Source of the DNA: Rebecca billardiae RCC1528
Taxonomy: Eukaryota; Haptophyta
DNA: 64,000 nt
Reading direction: 5' to 3'
Assembly (NCBI GenBank): GCA_965240325.2
Contig: OZ251226.1
Span: 2,046,001-2,110,000, forward strand
The translations under genes were made by a program, and so were the position numbers. The notes under the pieces are model-generated. The model was not told where the DNA came from. It saw only the letters and a list, made by a program, of their open reading frames with translations, and did not search any database. Shown here one piece after another: positions 51,601 through 58,805 of the stretch (position 1 is the first letter of the stretch; every line of letters begins with the position of its first letter).

Positions 51601-52472
51601 ACCGCACGCTCGACTTCCACGACGGCGTGCCCGACGTGCGCTTTGTGCAGGCGGAGCGCGTGTACCGCCGCGCCCCGATCCCCGCCGACCAGGCGCAGCA
51701 CACGTACGGCCTCGTGAGCATGCGCACGCACGCGCGGCGCGGCTCGACGGCCGGAGGCGCGGCCAACAAGACGCGGCTGGGCAGCCTGAAGGCCGGCCTG
51801 TCGCGTGGAGACAAGGAGAGCGGGCCGATGGCCAAGATGGTGCAGGTCGTGCACCTCACCAGCCCGTACATCGACGGCCGGCAGATCCTGCCCACCGACG
51901 TGATCGCGCAGCCCAACGTGGCCGCGCGCGCCGCCCTCGACGCGTACGACCAGGTGCACGGCCACGGCCACGGCCACGGCCACGGCCAAGCCGAGGCGCA
52001 CGCCGCGGAGGGTGGCACAGCGAGCGCGAGCGCGAGTGCCGAGCCGGTGACACGGCATCGCGTGCACGAGCGCGTGCGCCTCACGCGCTTCGAGCTGGAG
52101 CACGCGCAGTGGTGGGCGAACAAGCCGAAGGCGTGGAAGCTGCGGACGGCGACCACTGTGAACGTGCTCCTCATCTGCGCCGTGGCGTGCCTGCTGCTCA
52201 CCTTCTCCATCCTCGGCGGCGCGGGCGTGCGCGACCCCGAGGTCTGGCGGCAGGAGATCCTGGTCGCGTGGCTCATCGAGACCGCGTTCAAGCTCGCGCT
52301 CATCGAGCCGGGCGTCGTGCTCGCGCGGCTGGTCATCGACCTCTTTGTGAGGACGTGCGTGCCAGAGGCGTACCGCGACTGGGCGATCGAGGTGTTCGTC
52401 GAGCCGTTCCTCCACCAGCTGCGCAAGCCGAAGAAGCTGTTCAAGGACGTCCTCGGCTTCGACTTGTGCTAA
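27635..52472 (+). CDS. Giant RCC1 / SPPP-rod / IPT / REJ / GPS surface protein
   Basis: I read this as one gene of 25 exons, 21,546 coding nt, about 7,181 aa. Exon starts: 27635, 28569, 28950, 29213, 29531, 30545, 30930, 31345, 31704, 32639, 32985, 33253, 33597, 34619, 35000, 35259, 35575, 36585, 36979, 37384, 37747, 42217, 42591, 42869, 43223. Matching ends: 28391, 28817, 29124, 29410, 30375, 30781, 31143, 31572, 32515, 32887, 33156, 33450, 34441, 34867, 35174, 35456, 36419, 36830, 37192, 37611, 42074, 42468, 42774, 43066, 52472. All phases agree. The start gives a signal peptide (PLRVVVAVGVLCALARVPGV, then TAQN). Domain order: six Cys-rich RCC1 modules joined by SPPP linkers, a 1,200-residue SPPP rod before the last module, SdrB-like, IPT/TIG repeats, REJ/PKD, EGF-like, GPS, and five or six TM helices resembling polycystin-1. 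Probable role: extracellular sensor or adhesin. The 30781 and 36830 donors are the least certain; a split into two genes cannot be excluded. Confidence 0.7.
27781..29635 (+). other. RCC1 module 1
   Basis: The module begins after PPPSPPPGVPN. Each blade carries paired cysteines in the pattern HTCV...VCFG or TCALL...KCWG, ending near GQLG-type turns. Such disulfide-linked blades fit a secreted RCC1/BLIP-II-like propeller rather than nuclear RCC1. It is spread over exons 1-4 and the start of exon 5. Confidence 0.75.
29736..31800 (+). other. RCC1 module 2
   Basis: The module follows the linker PPPSPPPPPSPPLLPVPDP. Blade signatures are HTCVLSTRGAVCWGDN, STCALLASGAAYCFG, ATELYCWGRNADGELGVG and, weaker, the later NDLSTLTAV and YPDAQGSSWAGY blades. 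It covers the rest of exon 5 to exon 9. Confidence 0.7.
31911..33705 (+). other. RCC1 module 3
   Basis: The blades follow the module 1 pattern (TVCASTPSTTVCWGINTNGQ, AAYCIGYGYWGQLGQG) but are clearly diverged in DNA. Exon 10 begins at 32639 with a shortened G-TGG-RGRLGYDD turn where modules 1 and 4 have GKN-x-x-GQLGYDD. Confidence 0.7.
33831..35685 (+). repeat. RCC1 module 1', near-identical duplicate of module 1
   Basis: Exons and introns match 27781-29635 almost base for base at an offset of 6,050 bp, with small indels in the later introns. Exon lengths 249, 175 and 198 are preserved. Intron conservation shows a recent DNA-level duplication. Confidence 0.9.
35786..37850 (+). repeat. RCC1 module 2', near-identical duplicate of module 2
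   Basis: Matches 29736-31800 at an offset drifting from 6,050 to about 6,039 bp. Exon 18 is 9 bp longer than exon 6 (246 versus 237 nt). The extra 9 bp come from a duplicated CAGGCCGTG-type unit at about 36775-36790 and keep the frame. Confidence 0.9.
37855..41450 (+). repeat. Giant (SPPP)n hydroxyproline-type rod
   Basis: About 1,200 codons, residues 2482-3680, of nearly uninterrupted Ser-Pro-Pro-Pro. Rare variants are NPPP, SSPP, RPPP, DSPP and PPPP. The DNA is a 12-bp tandem repeat with varied Ser and Pro codons (AGC, TCA, TCG, CCG, CCA). It has a 912-bp higher-order period in its middle. SPPP is the classic motif of algal and plant hydroxyproline-rich wall glycoproteins. If hydroxylated and arabinosylated it would form a stiff polyproline-II rod; at about 0.3 nm per residue that is roughly 350 nm. 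Confidence 0.9.
41451..43325 (+). other. RCC1 module 4 (after the rod)
   Basis: Starts SPGVPNTVSDVLVGVYHTC, with the same intron positions as module 1 (donors at 42075, 42469, 42775 and 43067). Blades include ATGDAYCFGGGEYGQLGQGD and ATALSCFGRNTDGQVGGG. DNA is well diverged from modules 1-3, so it is not part of the recent duplication. Confidence 0.75.
43338..43630 (+). repeat. Second proline-rich linker
   Basis: About 98 codons of PPP with Ser, Ala and Leu interruptions separate the last RCC1 module from the SdrB-like domain. It is less regular than the main rod. Confidence 0.7.
43640..43920 (+). other. SdrB/CarboxypepD-like domain
   Basis: The sequence GHAYDGYLGDCTVFVDLDGD then LGPGEPSSDTDESGGF (about residues 4238-4330) has the DGD...EPS...TD-x-x-G-x-F layout of SdrD-B-like immunoglobulin-fold domains common in bacterial and protist surface proteins. 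A putative Ca2+ loop is visible. Confidence 0.55.
44962..45180 (+). repeat. Third proline-rich linker
   Basis: About 70 codons of PPPSPPP-type sequence between a helical Ala/Ser-rich region with many Asn-x-Thr/Ser sites (44700-44760) and the IPT/TIG repeats. Confidence 0.75.
45190..46740 (+). other. About five IPT/TIG immunoglobulin-like domains
   Basis: Successive domains begin with V-x-P-x-G-x-P-x-G-type strands: LTGVSPRGAAIGAPTDVTIE, LGAVEPAGVPAGVEGREV, ASEPAATPAGAPAPVTLRG, IDAVEPLGGPLGASTRVTLT and SAVSPALGAPTGGELVTITG. Such repeats occur in plexins, PKHD1 and polycystin-type receptors. Confidence 0.75.
47130..48890 (+). other. REJ/PKD-like region
   Basis: Beta-rich repeats with PKD and REJ features: VCACPGQPLTLRSTGSGG-like openings, YEWSVD, FDGSGSVDE and LEYSWAV, YVVTLTVSSTDGRSD, YTYAWSLYE. 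These precede a helical stretch and the GPS, the order found in polycystin-1 and the sperm receptor for egg jelly. Confidence 0.65.
49898..50165 (+). other. EGF-like motif and GAIN-GPS autoproteolysis site
   Basis: A six-Cys EGF-like stretch (CATDADC...CVCDDAYYGPTC) is followed by the GPS signature CTFWNETEARW, then GC, then CACDHLTDF. The HL/T tripeptide at 50133-50141 is the canonical cleavage point between Leu and Thr, near residue 6404. All GPS cysteines and tryptophans are present, so self-cleavage is likely. Confidence 0.85.
50290..52350 (+). other. Polycystin-1-like membrane region
   Basis: TM1 follows the GPS at about 50291-50364 (FWGVVVVCVVLGPMLLLLFV). Two more are at about 50514-50680 (MNVTLVELFVMALFIG; LIVSVAVGIASGYPYEAFFL). 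After a long cytoplasmic Ala/Pro/His-rich loop, two or three lie at 52149-52350 (VNVLLICAVACLLLTFSILG; LVAWLIETAFKLALIEPGVV). Order and sequence resemble TM1-5 of polycystin-1; the pore-forming part (TM6-11) and a PLAT domain are not seen. Confidence 0.65.
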
Positions 52473-55208
52473 GTAGCTGAGAGCGCAGGCTGCTGCGCCT
52501 TGAAGCGCAGCGTGAGCGGGCGGTCTGACAGTCCGCCGTTCGTTGATGGCAGCTCTTGATGCCGCCGGCAGCTGCATGAACCGACTGACGAGTGACGATG
52601 CCACACGCTTTCAGTCGTGATCATCATCACTGGCATCTCAATTCTCATCGCGTCGTCGTCACAAATTTAATAATATAATTTTATAAATTTAATTATAATT
52701 ATTGTAATAAATGCTGCTGCCGCGGGTGCATGCTGTTGTGGCATCATATCATCATCACCGACTGCTAGCTTAGTTACGGAGTACTACCGCCATGTACTGC
52801 TGCTGCTATACTACATATATACGCGTATATGATCTAGAACTGCTATATCGTCTGAGCATGCAGTCGATCGTCATTGACGATATATAGCTATGACCGCGTT
52901 CCACGGTCCTTTTCCGTAGAACGAACGTAGCAGTTCGGGGCCCGCGGTGGCGGTGCACCCTCCGTCGCAGTCGTCCCGTACGTAACTAGACTCCATCCAG
53001 CGGCGCGCCGCCCAGCGGCGCGCCGCCGCCGGCCCGGCCGGCCGGCCGGGCGCGGGCGCGTCGGCGGCTGGCGTGCGCCGAGTGTGGATGTCGGTCGTCG
53101 GCCGAGCTGCCCTCATCACAGACGGCCCTTACCTGACCCCCTGCGCGTGCGCGACGGCCGACAGGCGGATGCGACTCGGCGTGATCGACGCACGAGCGCG
53201 ACTCTTGCACGCCAGGCCACCGGCGGAGCTGACTGACAGCCAGGGAGCCGACGGCGCGGGACCGCGGATTCGACTTCGTTCGGGCCTGCCGCTGACCGTC
53301 GTCGCCGCGACGCCAGCAGCGCAGGAGTAGATGATCTGCAGGTCAGTAGGGTTCGACCTGCGCGCCTGCGCGACGGCCGACAGGCGGGCGCGAGGCGTGA
53401 GCGACGCATGAGCGCGCCTCTACGTGCACACCAGGCCCACGCGGCCGAGCTGACTGACCGAGCCAGGGAGCACGGTGCGAGCAGCCATGCAGCACCGGTG
53501 CTTGCGCGCGCCGCGCGTGCACGGGGTGACACACCTCGGTCAGGCTCGGCACGCGTCGCAGAGGCACGGCCAGCTCTGGGCACGCCAGGCGCGTGAGGCG
53601 CCCAGGCCACGCGGAGCTGACAGCCACGGGGAGCCGACGGCGCGGGGCCGCGGCCAGTTCGACTTGCGCCTGCTCTGAAGAAGAGTTCTGAAAGACCCTG
53701 GCGGAGAGGCATGGCAAGGGGGGCGTGTGGTGAAGTCGGAGACTCAGAGATCGATCAGTCCGGCATCATGCGCCGCTGCCCCCGAGCTTGCGAGAGCCCG
53801 AACACAGGGCGGCGGCTGCGGCGGCGGCTCGCGGCCGCGCGGCCGGCCGCGCAGGCATCGACAGGGCGCGGCAGGGGCGTGCGGAGTGACTAGTGAGCGG
53901 GCACGAACGCGATGTCGACGGCCGTCGGGACCCGCCGCAGACGCGCGCTCCAGGCGCCACTCGGCACTCGCCACGCGCACCTGCCCATCGAGCGCCCCCT
54001 TGGACCGTTGGACGCCGAGAGTCGTCGCGGCTCGCTCGCCACCCCGAAGAAAACCTGCACACGTCCTTGCGACGGCGGCAGGTTTTGAGCTCGCCAGCTC
54101 GGTAAGTCAGTGACTATGGAATGGGCTGGCAACGAATAGCTGCGCGGGTATTTTCAATAAGGCTTGCGGGTTTTAGACTCTAGATACCAACCGCCGCGAA
54201 GCCAAGTTCGTAATATTCATCAAGGCGGAGGCAAACCATGATGCAGCGAATACGACCCCGTGATGAAGATTTTGCCGCTAACGATGTGTAAAAATAGCCT
54301 CAAAGAAGCTGACGCTTGTATTGGACTTGTAACCGTCCTACTTCACACTCACGCCCGGCCGTCCACGATTGATTAGGGGAATCTCGTGGGCGCGGTTTTT
54401 TCTCGAAATGCATGTGTAGAGAGGGTCTCAAAAATCGAAACTCGGTCTCCGCCAGCCCTAAAAATCGGCCCCCGTCCCTTTTTCTTGCGCTGACGATCAA
54501 AGATCTTTTTGAAACGTGGTTCGGGCCCGCAGTGCGGGCTCCACGCTGCGCGCTCCGCCCTGCACCGCGGGCCATCATCAGTCGTCGTTGCTGCCATCGA
54601 TACCAGGCCCAGCTTGAGCTCGTCAACATAGCTTACTGCCCGACATTCACATTCGCGACGGTCACTCGCCCTCGGCAGGCCACAGAGCGCCGGCATCATC
54701 GCCGAATGCCCGCCGATCGCGAGACGACACGACCCGCATGCCGGGCGCGCGGAACCGGGCACATATATGCTGACGACTCGTCATTTTATATATATTATAA
54801 AATATAACGATTATAGGTGCTACTAACTACTGATGATGCGCTGCCGCCGCTGCGAGCACGGCTGCTGCTGCTGACCAGCACGCGCAGTGTCATATAGTTA
54901 CGAGTATGCCATGCACTTACAGTGCAGTGGCGGCTGTCCTCGCCTGTCCTGTAACGAGGGCAGATTGCCATCAGATATAAGTGCTGTACGCGTCTGCATT
55001 GTCATGGCACCGCGGACATATCGCGGCTGGTCGTCGACACGGAATCAGTGTGAAGCTGGTGCGCCACCAAGCAGCCCGGTGATGACAACGGGCGCTCCTG
55101 CTTGTGAACGAAGCAGCCATGCTCGCACGACGCGCAGCGCGACAGCATGACACATGTCCACGGTCGTCGCGGGGCGCCCCTCGCGCCCCTGCGCCGCACG
55201 CGCCTCGC
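52473..55208. other. Intergenic region with AT island and diverged repeats
   Basis: No recognisable gene in 2.7 kb. The first 400 bp are probably the 3' UTR and flank of the giant gene and include an AT-only island at about 52663-52715. Positions 53130-53685 hold three diverged copies of a roughly 150-bp repeat. Another TA-rich palindrome-like tract occurs at about 54781-54810. Long frames on either strand have low-complexity Arg/Ala composition. Confidence 0.4.
53130..53685. repeat. Three diverged copies of a 150-bp unit
   Basis: Copies near 53143-53290, 53357-53490 and 53596-53685 share GCGACGGCCGACAGGCGG, CAGGCCAC, GAGCTGACTGAC, GGGAGCCGACGGCGCGGG and TTCGACTT blocks in order, with many substitutions and one partial copy. 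An old tandem repeat rather than coding sequence. Confidence 0.5.
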
Positions 55209-58200
55209 TCACACCGCCTGCAGCTCGAACACGACGAGCGCGCTCTTGCGCAGCAGCGCGAGCAGCGCCTGCAGCCGCGCGCGCGGGAAGTGCGAGTACA
55301 GCCGATAGTGTTCGTCCGCGACGAGCTCGGCGACGAATTGGAGCGCGTGCGTCGCGTACTGCGCGTCGGCGGAGAGGCGCGCGGTCTGCAGCAGCGTCGC
55401 GTGGAGCAGCTCGACCATCTGCGGCACGCACGCGCGCTGCAGCCGGCGCAGCTGCGCGCAGCGGTCGCGCGCCTCCGCCTCCGCGTCCGCGCCGGTCGCG
55501 GGCACGCCACCATCGTGATGGTCTTCAAGCCATCCGTGCGGCGCGCGCAGCGTCTGCTCGAGCGCGTGCGCGGCGGCCTCGGCGAGCCGGCGGAGGGTGG
55601 CGCTCCACTCCGCCGCCTGCGCGGGCGGGGTCGTTCGCGCGCGCGCGCGCGCGGTGAGCCACAGCCAGCGCGCAGCGAGCAGCCCCAACACGAGAGCGAC
55701 CTGGCCGCGCGCGCGCGCGCTCGCGTGACGGGGGCGGCGCGGCGCGCGCACGCGCACGCACCCGATCAAACTGTCGAGGGTCCGAGGCCGCGGCTGCGCG
55801 CAGGCCGGGGGGCTTGGTGCCCGAGGCGAAGGACCACCTGCGCGGCGGGGGCGCGGAGGCGTGCGCGTGAGCGCGAGCTCGGCGCACCGCAGGGCCTCGC
55901 CCGCCCGCGCCGCCGCACCGCAGCGGCGCGTCGGGCGCGGCGGGCGCGGCGCATCGGGCGCGGCGCCGGCGCGTCCGCAGCGGCCGCGCGCAACGCACCA
56001 CGCGTGATAGGCGGCGAGCGCCTCGAGGTACGCGGTCCAGCCCAGGAGCTCGGCGACGGCGTTGTTCACGCGCTGCTCGTACGCGCTCGTCGGCTCCGCG
56101 CTCCACAGCGCGCTCGCCGCCTCGAGCGGCAAGAAGCGCTCAAGCAGCGGTCGCAGCGGCGGCGCCGCGTCCGCGGCCGCGGCCGCGGCCGCGACCGCGT
56201 CCGCGGCCGCGGCCGCTCCTGGTGCCAGGCCGACCGAGCTCGGCGGCAGCGGCTGCTCCGTGCCCGCGGGCGCGAGGAGCTGCGAGGCGAGGCCGCGCTC
56301 GACGAGGGCCGCCGTGAGCCGGTTCGCGTGCACGAGCGCGTGCACCAGCCGCGTGCGCGCCAGCGCCTCCGGCTCGGCGCGCACAGGCAGCGTCAGCCAG
56401 CTGAGCGCGCGCAGCGAGCGCGCCGGGTTGGTGGCGTCGGCCGCGCGCGCGCGCGCGGCCTCGTCGGCGGCGGCGCGCCACCAGCCGTCCTCGAGCGCCT
56501 CGATGCCCTCGAGCGCGGCGCACGCGGCGGCGCACATGCGCGCGTGCCCCACCGCGCCCGCGCCCGCCTCGAGGCACGCAGCCATCGCGCCCCTGGGCGC
56601 GCACGCCGCGAGGCGCCGCAAGTAATCCCGAAGTACGCGCACGCCCGCGTCCGCACGGCCGGAGCTTGCGCCCGGGTCGCGCCGGGGGTCGGCGGGGAGG
56701 GCGCCCTCGGCGTCGTCGGCGTCGGCGTCGGGGGCGAGCTTGGACGCGAGCAGCGCGACGCTCGGCGCGAGCAGCGCCTCGTCCTCGCCGCCCTCCTCCT
56801 CCTCCGCGCCGTCCGCGCCTTCCGCGGTGCGCACGCTCGCAAGCCGAAGCGCTAGCAGCTTTGCGTATGCGCACTGCAGAGCAGACTCGGCGGCGGAGGG
56901 CGCGGGGTGCGCGGCGGGCGCGTCGGTGCGCACGGCGCGGCGCAGGAAGAGCGAGAGGTGCGCGCCGAACCGGCTCAGGTGCCGCCGCAGCACCGCGTGC
57001 CCGAGCGCGCCCGCGTCACCCTCGGCGGCCGCGGCCGCGTCCGCGCGCGCCACCGCTCCCGCCAGCTGCCGAATGTCTGTCGCCGCGGCGCCGCGCGCCG
57101 AGCCCTCGGCGCCGCCGGGCGTGGGCGCGGCGCGCGGCGTGGCGAGCGAGTCGACGCCGGGCGAGCGCAGCTCGAGGAGCCGCGCCGCGCCGCCCGCGCC
57201 CTCCCGCCCGCCCTCCGCGCCGCGCCCCTCCGCGCGCAGCAGCTCGGCCGCCAGCGCGTCAGCGACACTCTTAACGCGCCCGCACGCGTGGCCGGCGCCG
57301 CGCCGCAGTCGGTCGAGGACCAGAAGCTTCTGCACGCGGCCGTGGAGGGCGAGGAGCGCGGAGGCGCCGGGCGCGGCGCGGGAGGAGGGCTCGACGGCCC
57401 CCGCGCCCGCGCCGCCCGCCGCGAGCACGTCGCCGCGCGGCGTGCTCGCCCCGTCCGGGGCGCCGCGCGCGCCGGCGCCGCCGGCCGCGGGGGGCGCGAG
57501 GCCGTAGTCGTCGTCGGCCGGAGCCGAGCCCGCGCCGTCGGCGCGGGCGGCGGGCGCGCAGCCAAGGGCGCCCATCACCTCGAGCTCGGTGAGCGGCGCC
57601 GCGCCCGGCGGCGGCGCGTCCGGCCGCGCGCGGCACGCGCCCAGCCACTCCTCGACGCGGCCGTGCACCAGAGCCTTGAGCCGCGCCCACGCGCTGTCCT
57701 CGGCCGAGGCGGAAGCTTCGAGCATCGCGGGTACGTCGCCGCAGAGGCAGCCGTAGATGGCGCGCTCGAGGGGCGAGTCGGCGCTGGCGGCGAGATGGCG
57801 GCACGACTCGAGCCACAGCTGGCGGTGCGGGTTGCCCGCCCACGCGTCCATCGCGCCCGCGCGCCCGCCGCCCGCCGCGGCGCCCAGCTGAACGACGTGA
57901 GCGGCCTCGGCGTCGGCCGCGGCCGCGCGCACGCGGCCCCACAGCCGCCCGCCGTCGAGGGTGGCGGCGCGCCAGGGCTGGCGGCACTCGTGGCACAGGG
58001 CCTGCGCCTCGTCCACGCGCCCCGCGCGCAGCAGCCCCCACACGCCGCGCAGCAGCGCGCGCTCCTGCTCCGCGTCGTTCTCGTCGAGCGGCAGCGCGGT
58101 GCGCGCGGGCGCGTCTGGGTCGATCATCGGGCACAGCCCGTCGGTGTCGATGGCGGAGGCGAGGCGGAAGAGGGTGTTGCCGTGCAGCGCGTCCTGGCCC

Positions 58201-58655
58201 ATGTAGTCCACCTGCTCGTACGCCATCGACTCGAACCACCACACCACCGCCTGCGCCGTCGCGAGCGTCGCGTCGTGCTCGAAGATGTGCTCGACTAAAC
58301 TCTGCTCGTCGGCGCACGCCCACGCGAGCGCGCAGCCGTCGGCGGGCGGCGGCGGCGCGGAGGGCGGGGTCGTGCTGCGCGGCCAGTCCTGGAACAGCCA
58401 CTCCAGCAGGTACCACGTGTTCCGCTCGGCGCGCAGCACCGCCGCCTCGTGCTGCAGCGCCGCGCGCGCCGCCAGGCTCAGCCTCTCGCCCGCCGCCGCG
58501 CTCAGCCGGCCGTCGATCTCACTCGCTGCCTGCTGGCACAGCTCGGTGTACTTGCGGAAGAGGGTGATGTGCGCCGGCGGCGACTCGCCGTCGGTCGCCT
58601 CGCTCGCCTCGTCGAACCGCCGCAGCGCCTCGGCGAAGCGCGCGTCGAGCGCCAT
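55209..58655 (-). CDS. Nup107-like nuclear pore scaffold protein
   Basis: An open frame of 1,148 codons on the minus strand. The Nup107/Nup84 signature is clear: NTWYLLEWLFQD near residue 84, a block with LLRAGRVDEAQALCHECRQPWRAATLDGG near residues 205-235, and alpha-helical sequence throughout, ending LVADEHYRLYSHF, then LLRKSALVVFELQ. Nup107 is a Y-complex member that anchors Nup133 at the pore. Metazoan homologues are about 925 aa. The excess comes from Ala/Gly/Pro-rich inserts, for example near 57300-57600. A Pro/Arg-rich segment at 55701-55994 has a possible GT donor at 55994 and AG acceptor at 55702 on the minus strand and is 294 nt, so it may be an in-frame intron. Confidence 0.75.
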   Translation of the reverse strand: MALDARFAEALRRFDEASEATDGESPPAHITLFRKYTELCQQAASEIDGRLSAAAGERLSLAARAALQHEAAVLRAERNTWYLLEWLFQDWPRSTTPPSAPPPPADGCALAWACADEQSLVEHIFEHDATLATAQAVVWWFESMAYEQVDYMGQDALHGNTLFRLASAIDTDGLCPMIDPDAPARTALPLDENDAEQERALLRGVWGLLRAGRVDEAQALCHECRQPWRAATLDGGRLWGRVRAAAADAEAAHVVQLGAAAGGGRAGAMDAWAGNPHRQLWLESCRHLAASADSPLERAIYGCLCGDVPAMLEASASAEDSAWARLKALVHGRVEEWLGACRARPDAPPPGAAPLTELEVMGALGCAPAARADGAGSAPADDDYGLAPPAAGGAGARGAPDGASTPRGDVLAAGGAGAGAVEPSSRAAPGASALLALHGRVQKLLVLDRLRRGAGHACGRVKSVADALAAELLRAEGRGAEGGREGAGGAARLLELRSPGVDSLATPRAAPTPGGAEGSARGAAATDIRQLAGAVARADAAAAAEGDAGALGHAVLRRHLSRFGAHLSLFLRRAVRTDAPAAHPAPSAAESALQCAYAKLLALRLASVRTAEGADGAEEEEGGEDEALLAPSVALLASKLAPDADADDAEGALPADPRRDPGASSGRADAGVRVLRDYLRRLAACAPRGAMAACLEAGAGAVGHARMCAAACAALEGIEALEDGWWRAAADEAARARAADATNPARSLRALSWLTLPVRAEPEALARTRLVHALVHANRLTAALVERGLASQLLAPAGTEQPLPPSSVGLAPGAAAAADAVAAAAAAADAAPPLRPLLERFLPLEAASALWSAEPTSAYEQRVNNAVAELLGWTAYLEALAAYHAWCVARGRCGRAGAAPDAPRPPRPTRRCGAAARAGEALRCAELALTRTPPRPRRAGGPSPRAPSPPACAQPRPRTLDSLIGCVRVRAPRRPRHASARARGQVALVLGLLAARWLWLTARARARTTPPAQAAEWSATLRRLAEAAAHALEQTLRAPHGWLEDHHDGGVPATGADAEAEARDRCAQLRRLQRACVPQMVELLHATLLQTARLSADAQYATHALQFVAELVADEHYRLYSHFPRARLQALLALLRKSALVVFELQAV

Positions 58656-58805
58656 GTCCGCCGCGCCCTTGGTCGGCGTCGCCGCCCTCAGCTTCGGCGA
58701 GCGCGAGGGCTGCGCGCCTGCGCAGCTCGAGCCGGACTCTGCTGAGCGTAGCCGGACCGCAACGGCGGGCGGGGGGAACGGACGACATCACGACAGCGGT
58801 CCTCT
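58656..58805. promoter_or_regulatory. Short divergent promoter, nucleoporin and K+ channel genes
   Basis: Only 150 bp separate the two divergent ATGs, all GC-rich with no TATA-like element. Either the promoter is bidirectional and very compact, or the K+ channel's true start lies elsewhere, since its protein lacks the expected signal peptide. Confidence 0.4.

Noticed and set aside
49008-52604. 1,198-codon minus-strand open frame opposite the GPS/TM exon
   Set aside because: Antisense shadow; the plus strand encodes the GPS signature and TM helices.
55104-56855. 583-codon plus-strand frame opposite the nucleoporin gene
   Set aside because: Antisense to recognisable Nup107 sequence and almost entirely Arg/Ala/Gly/Glu.
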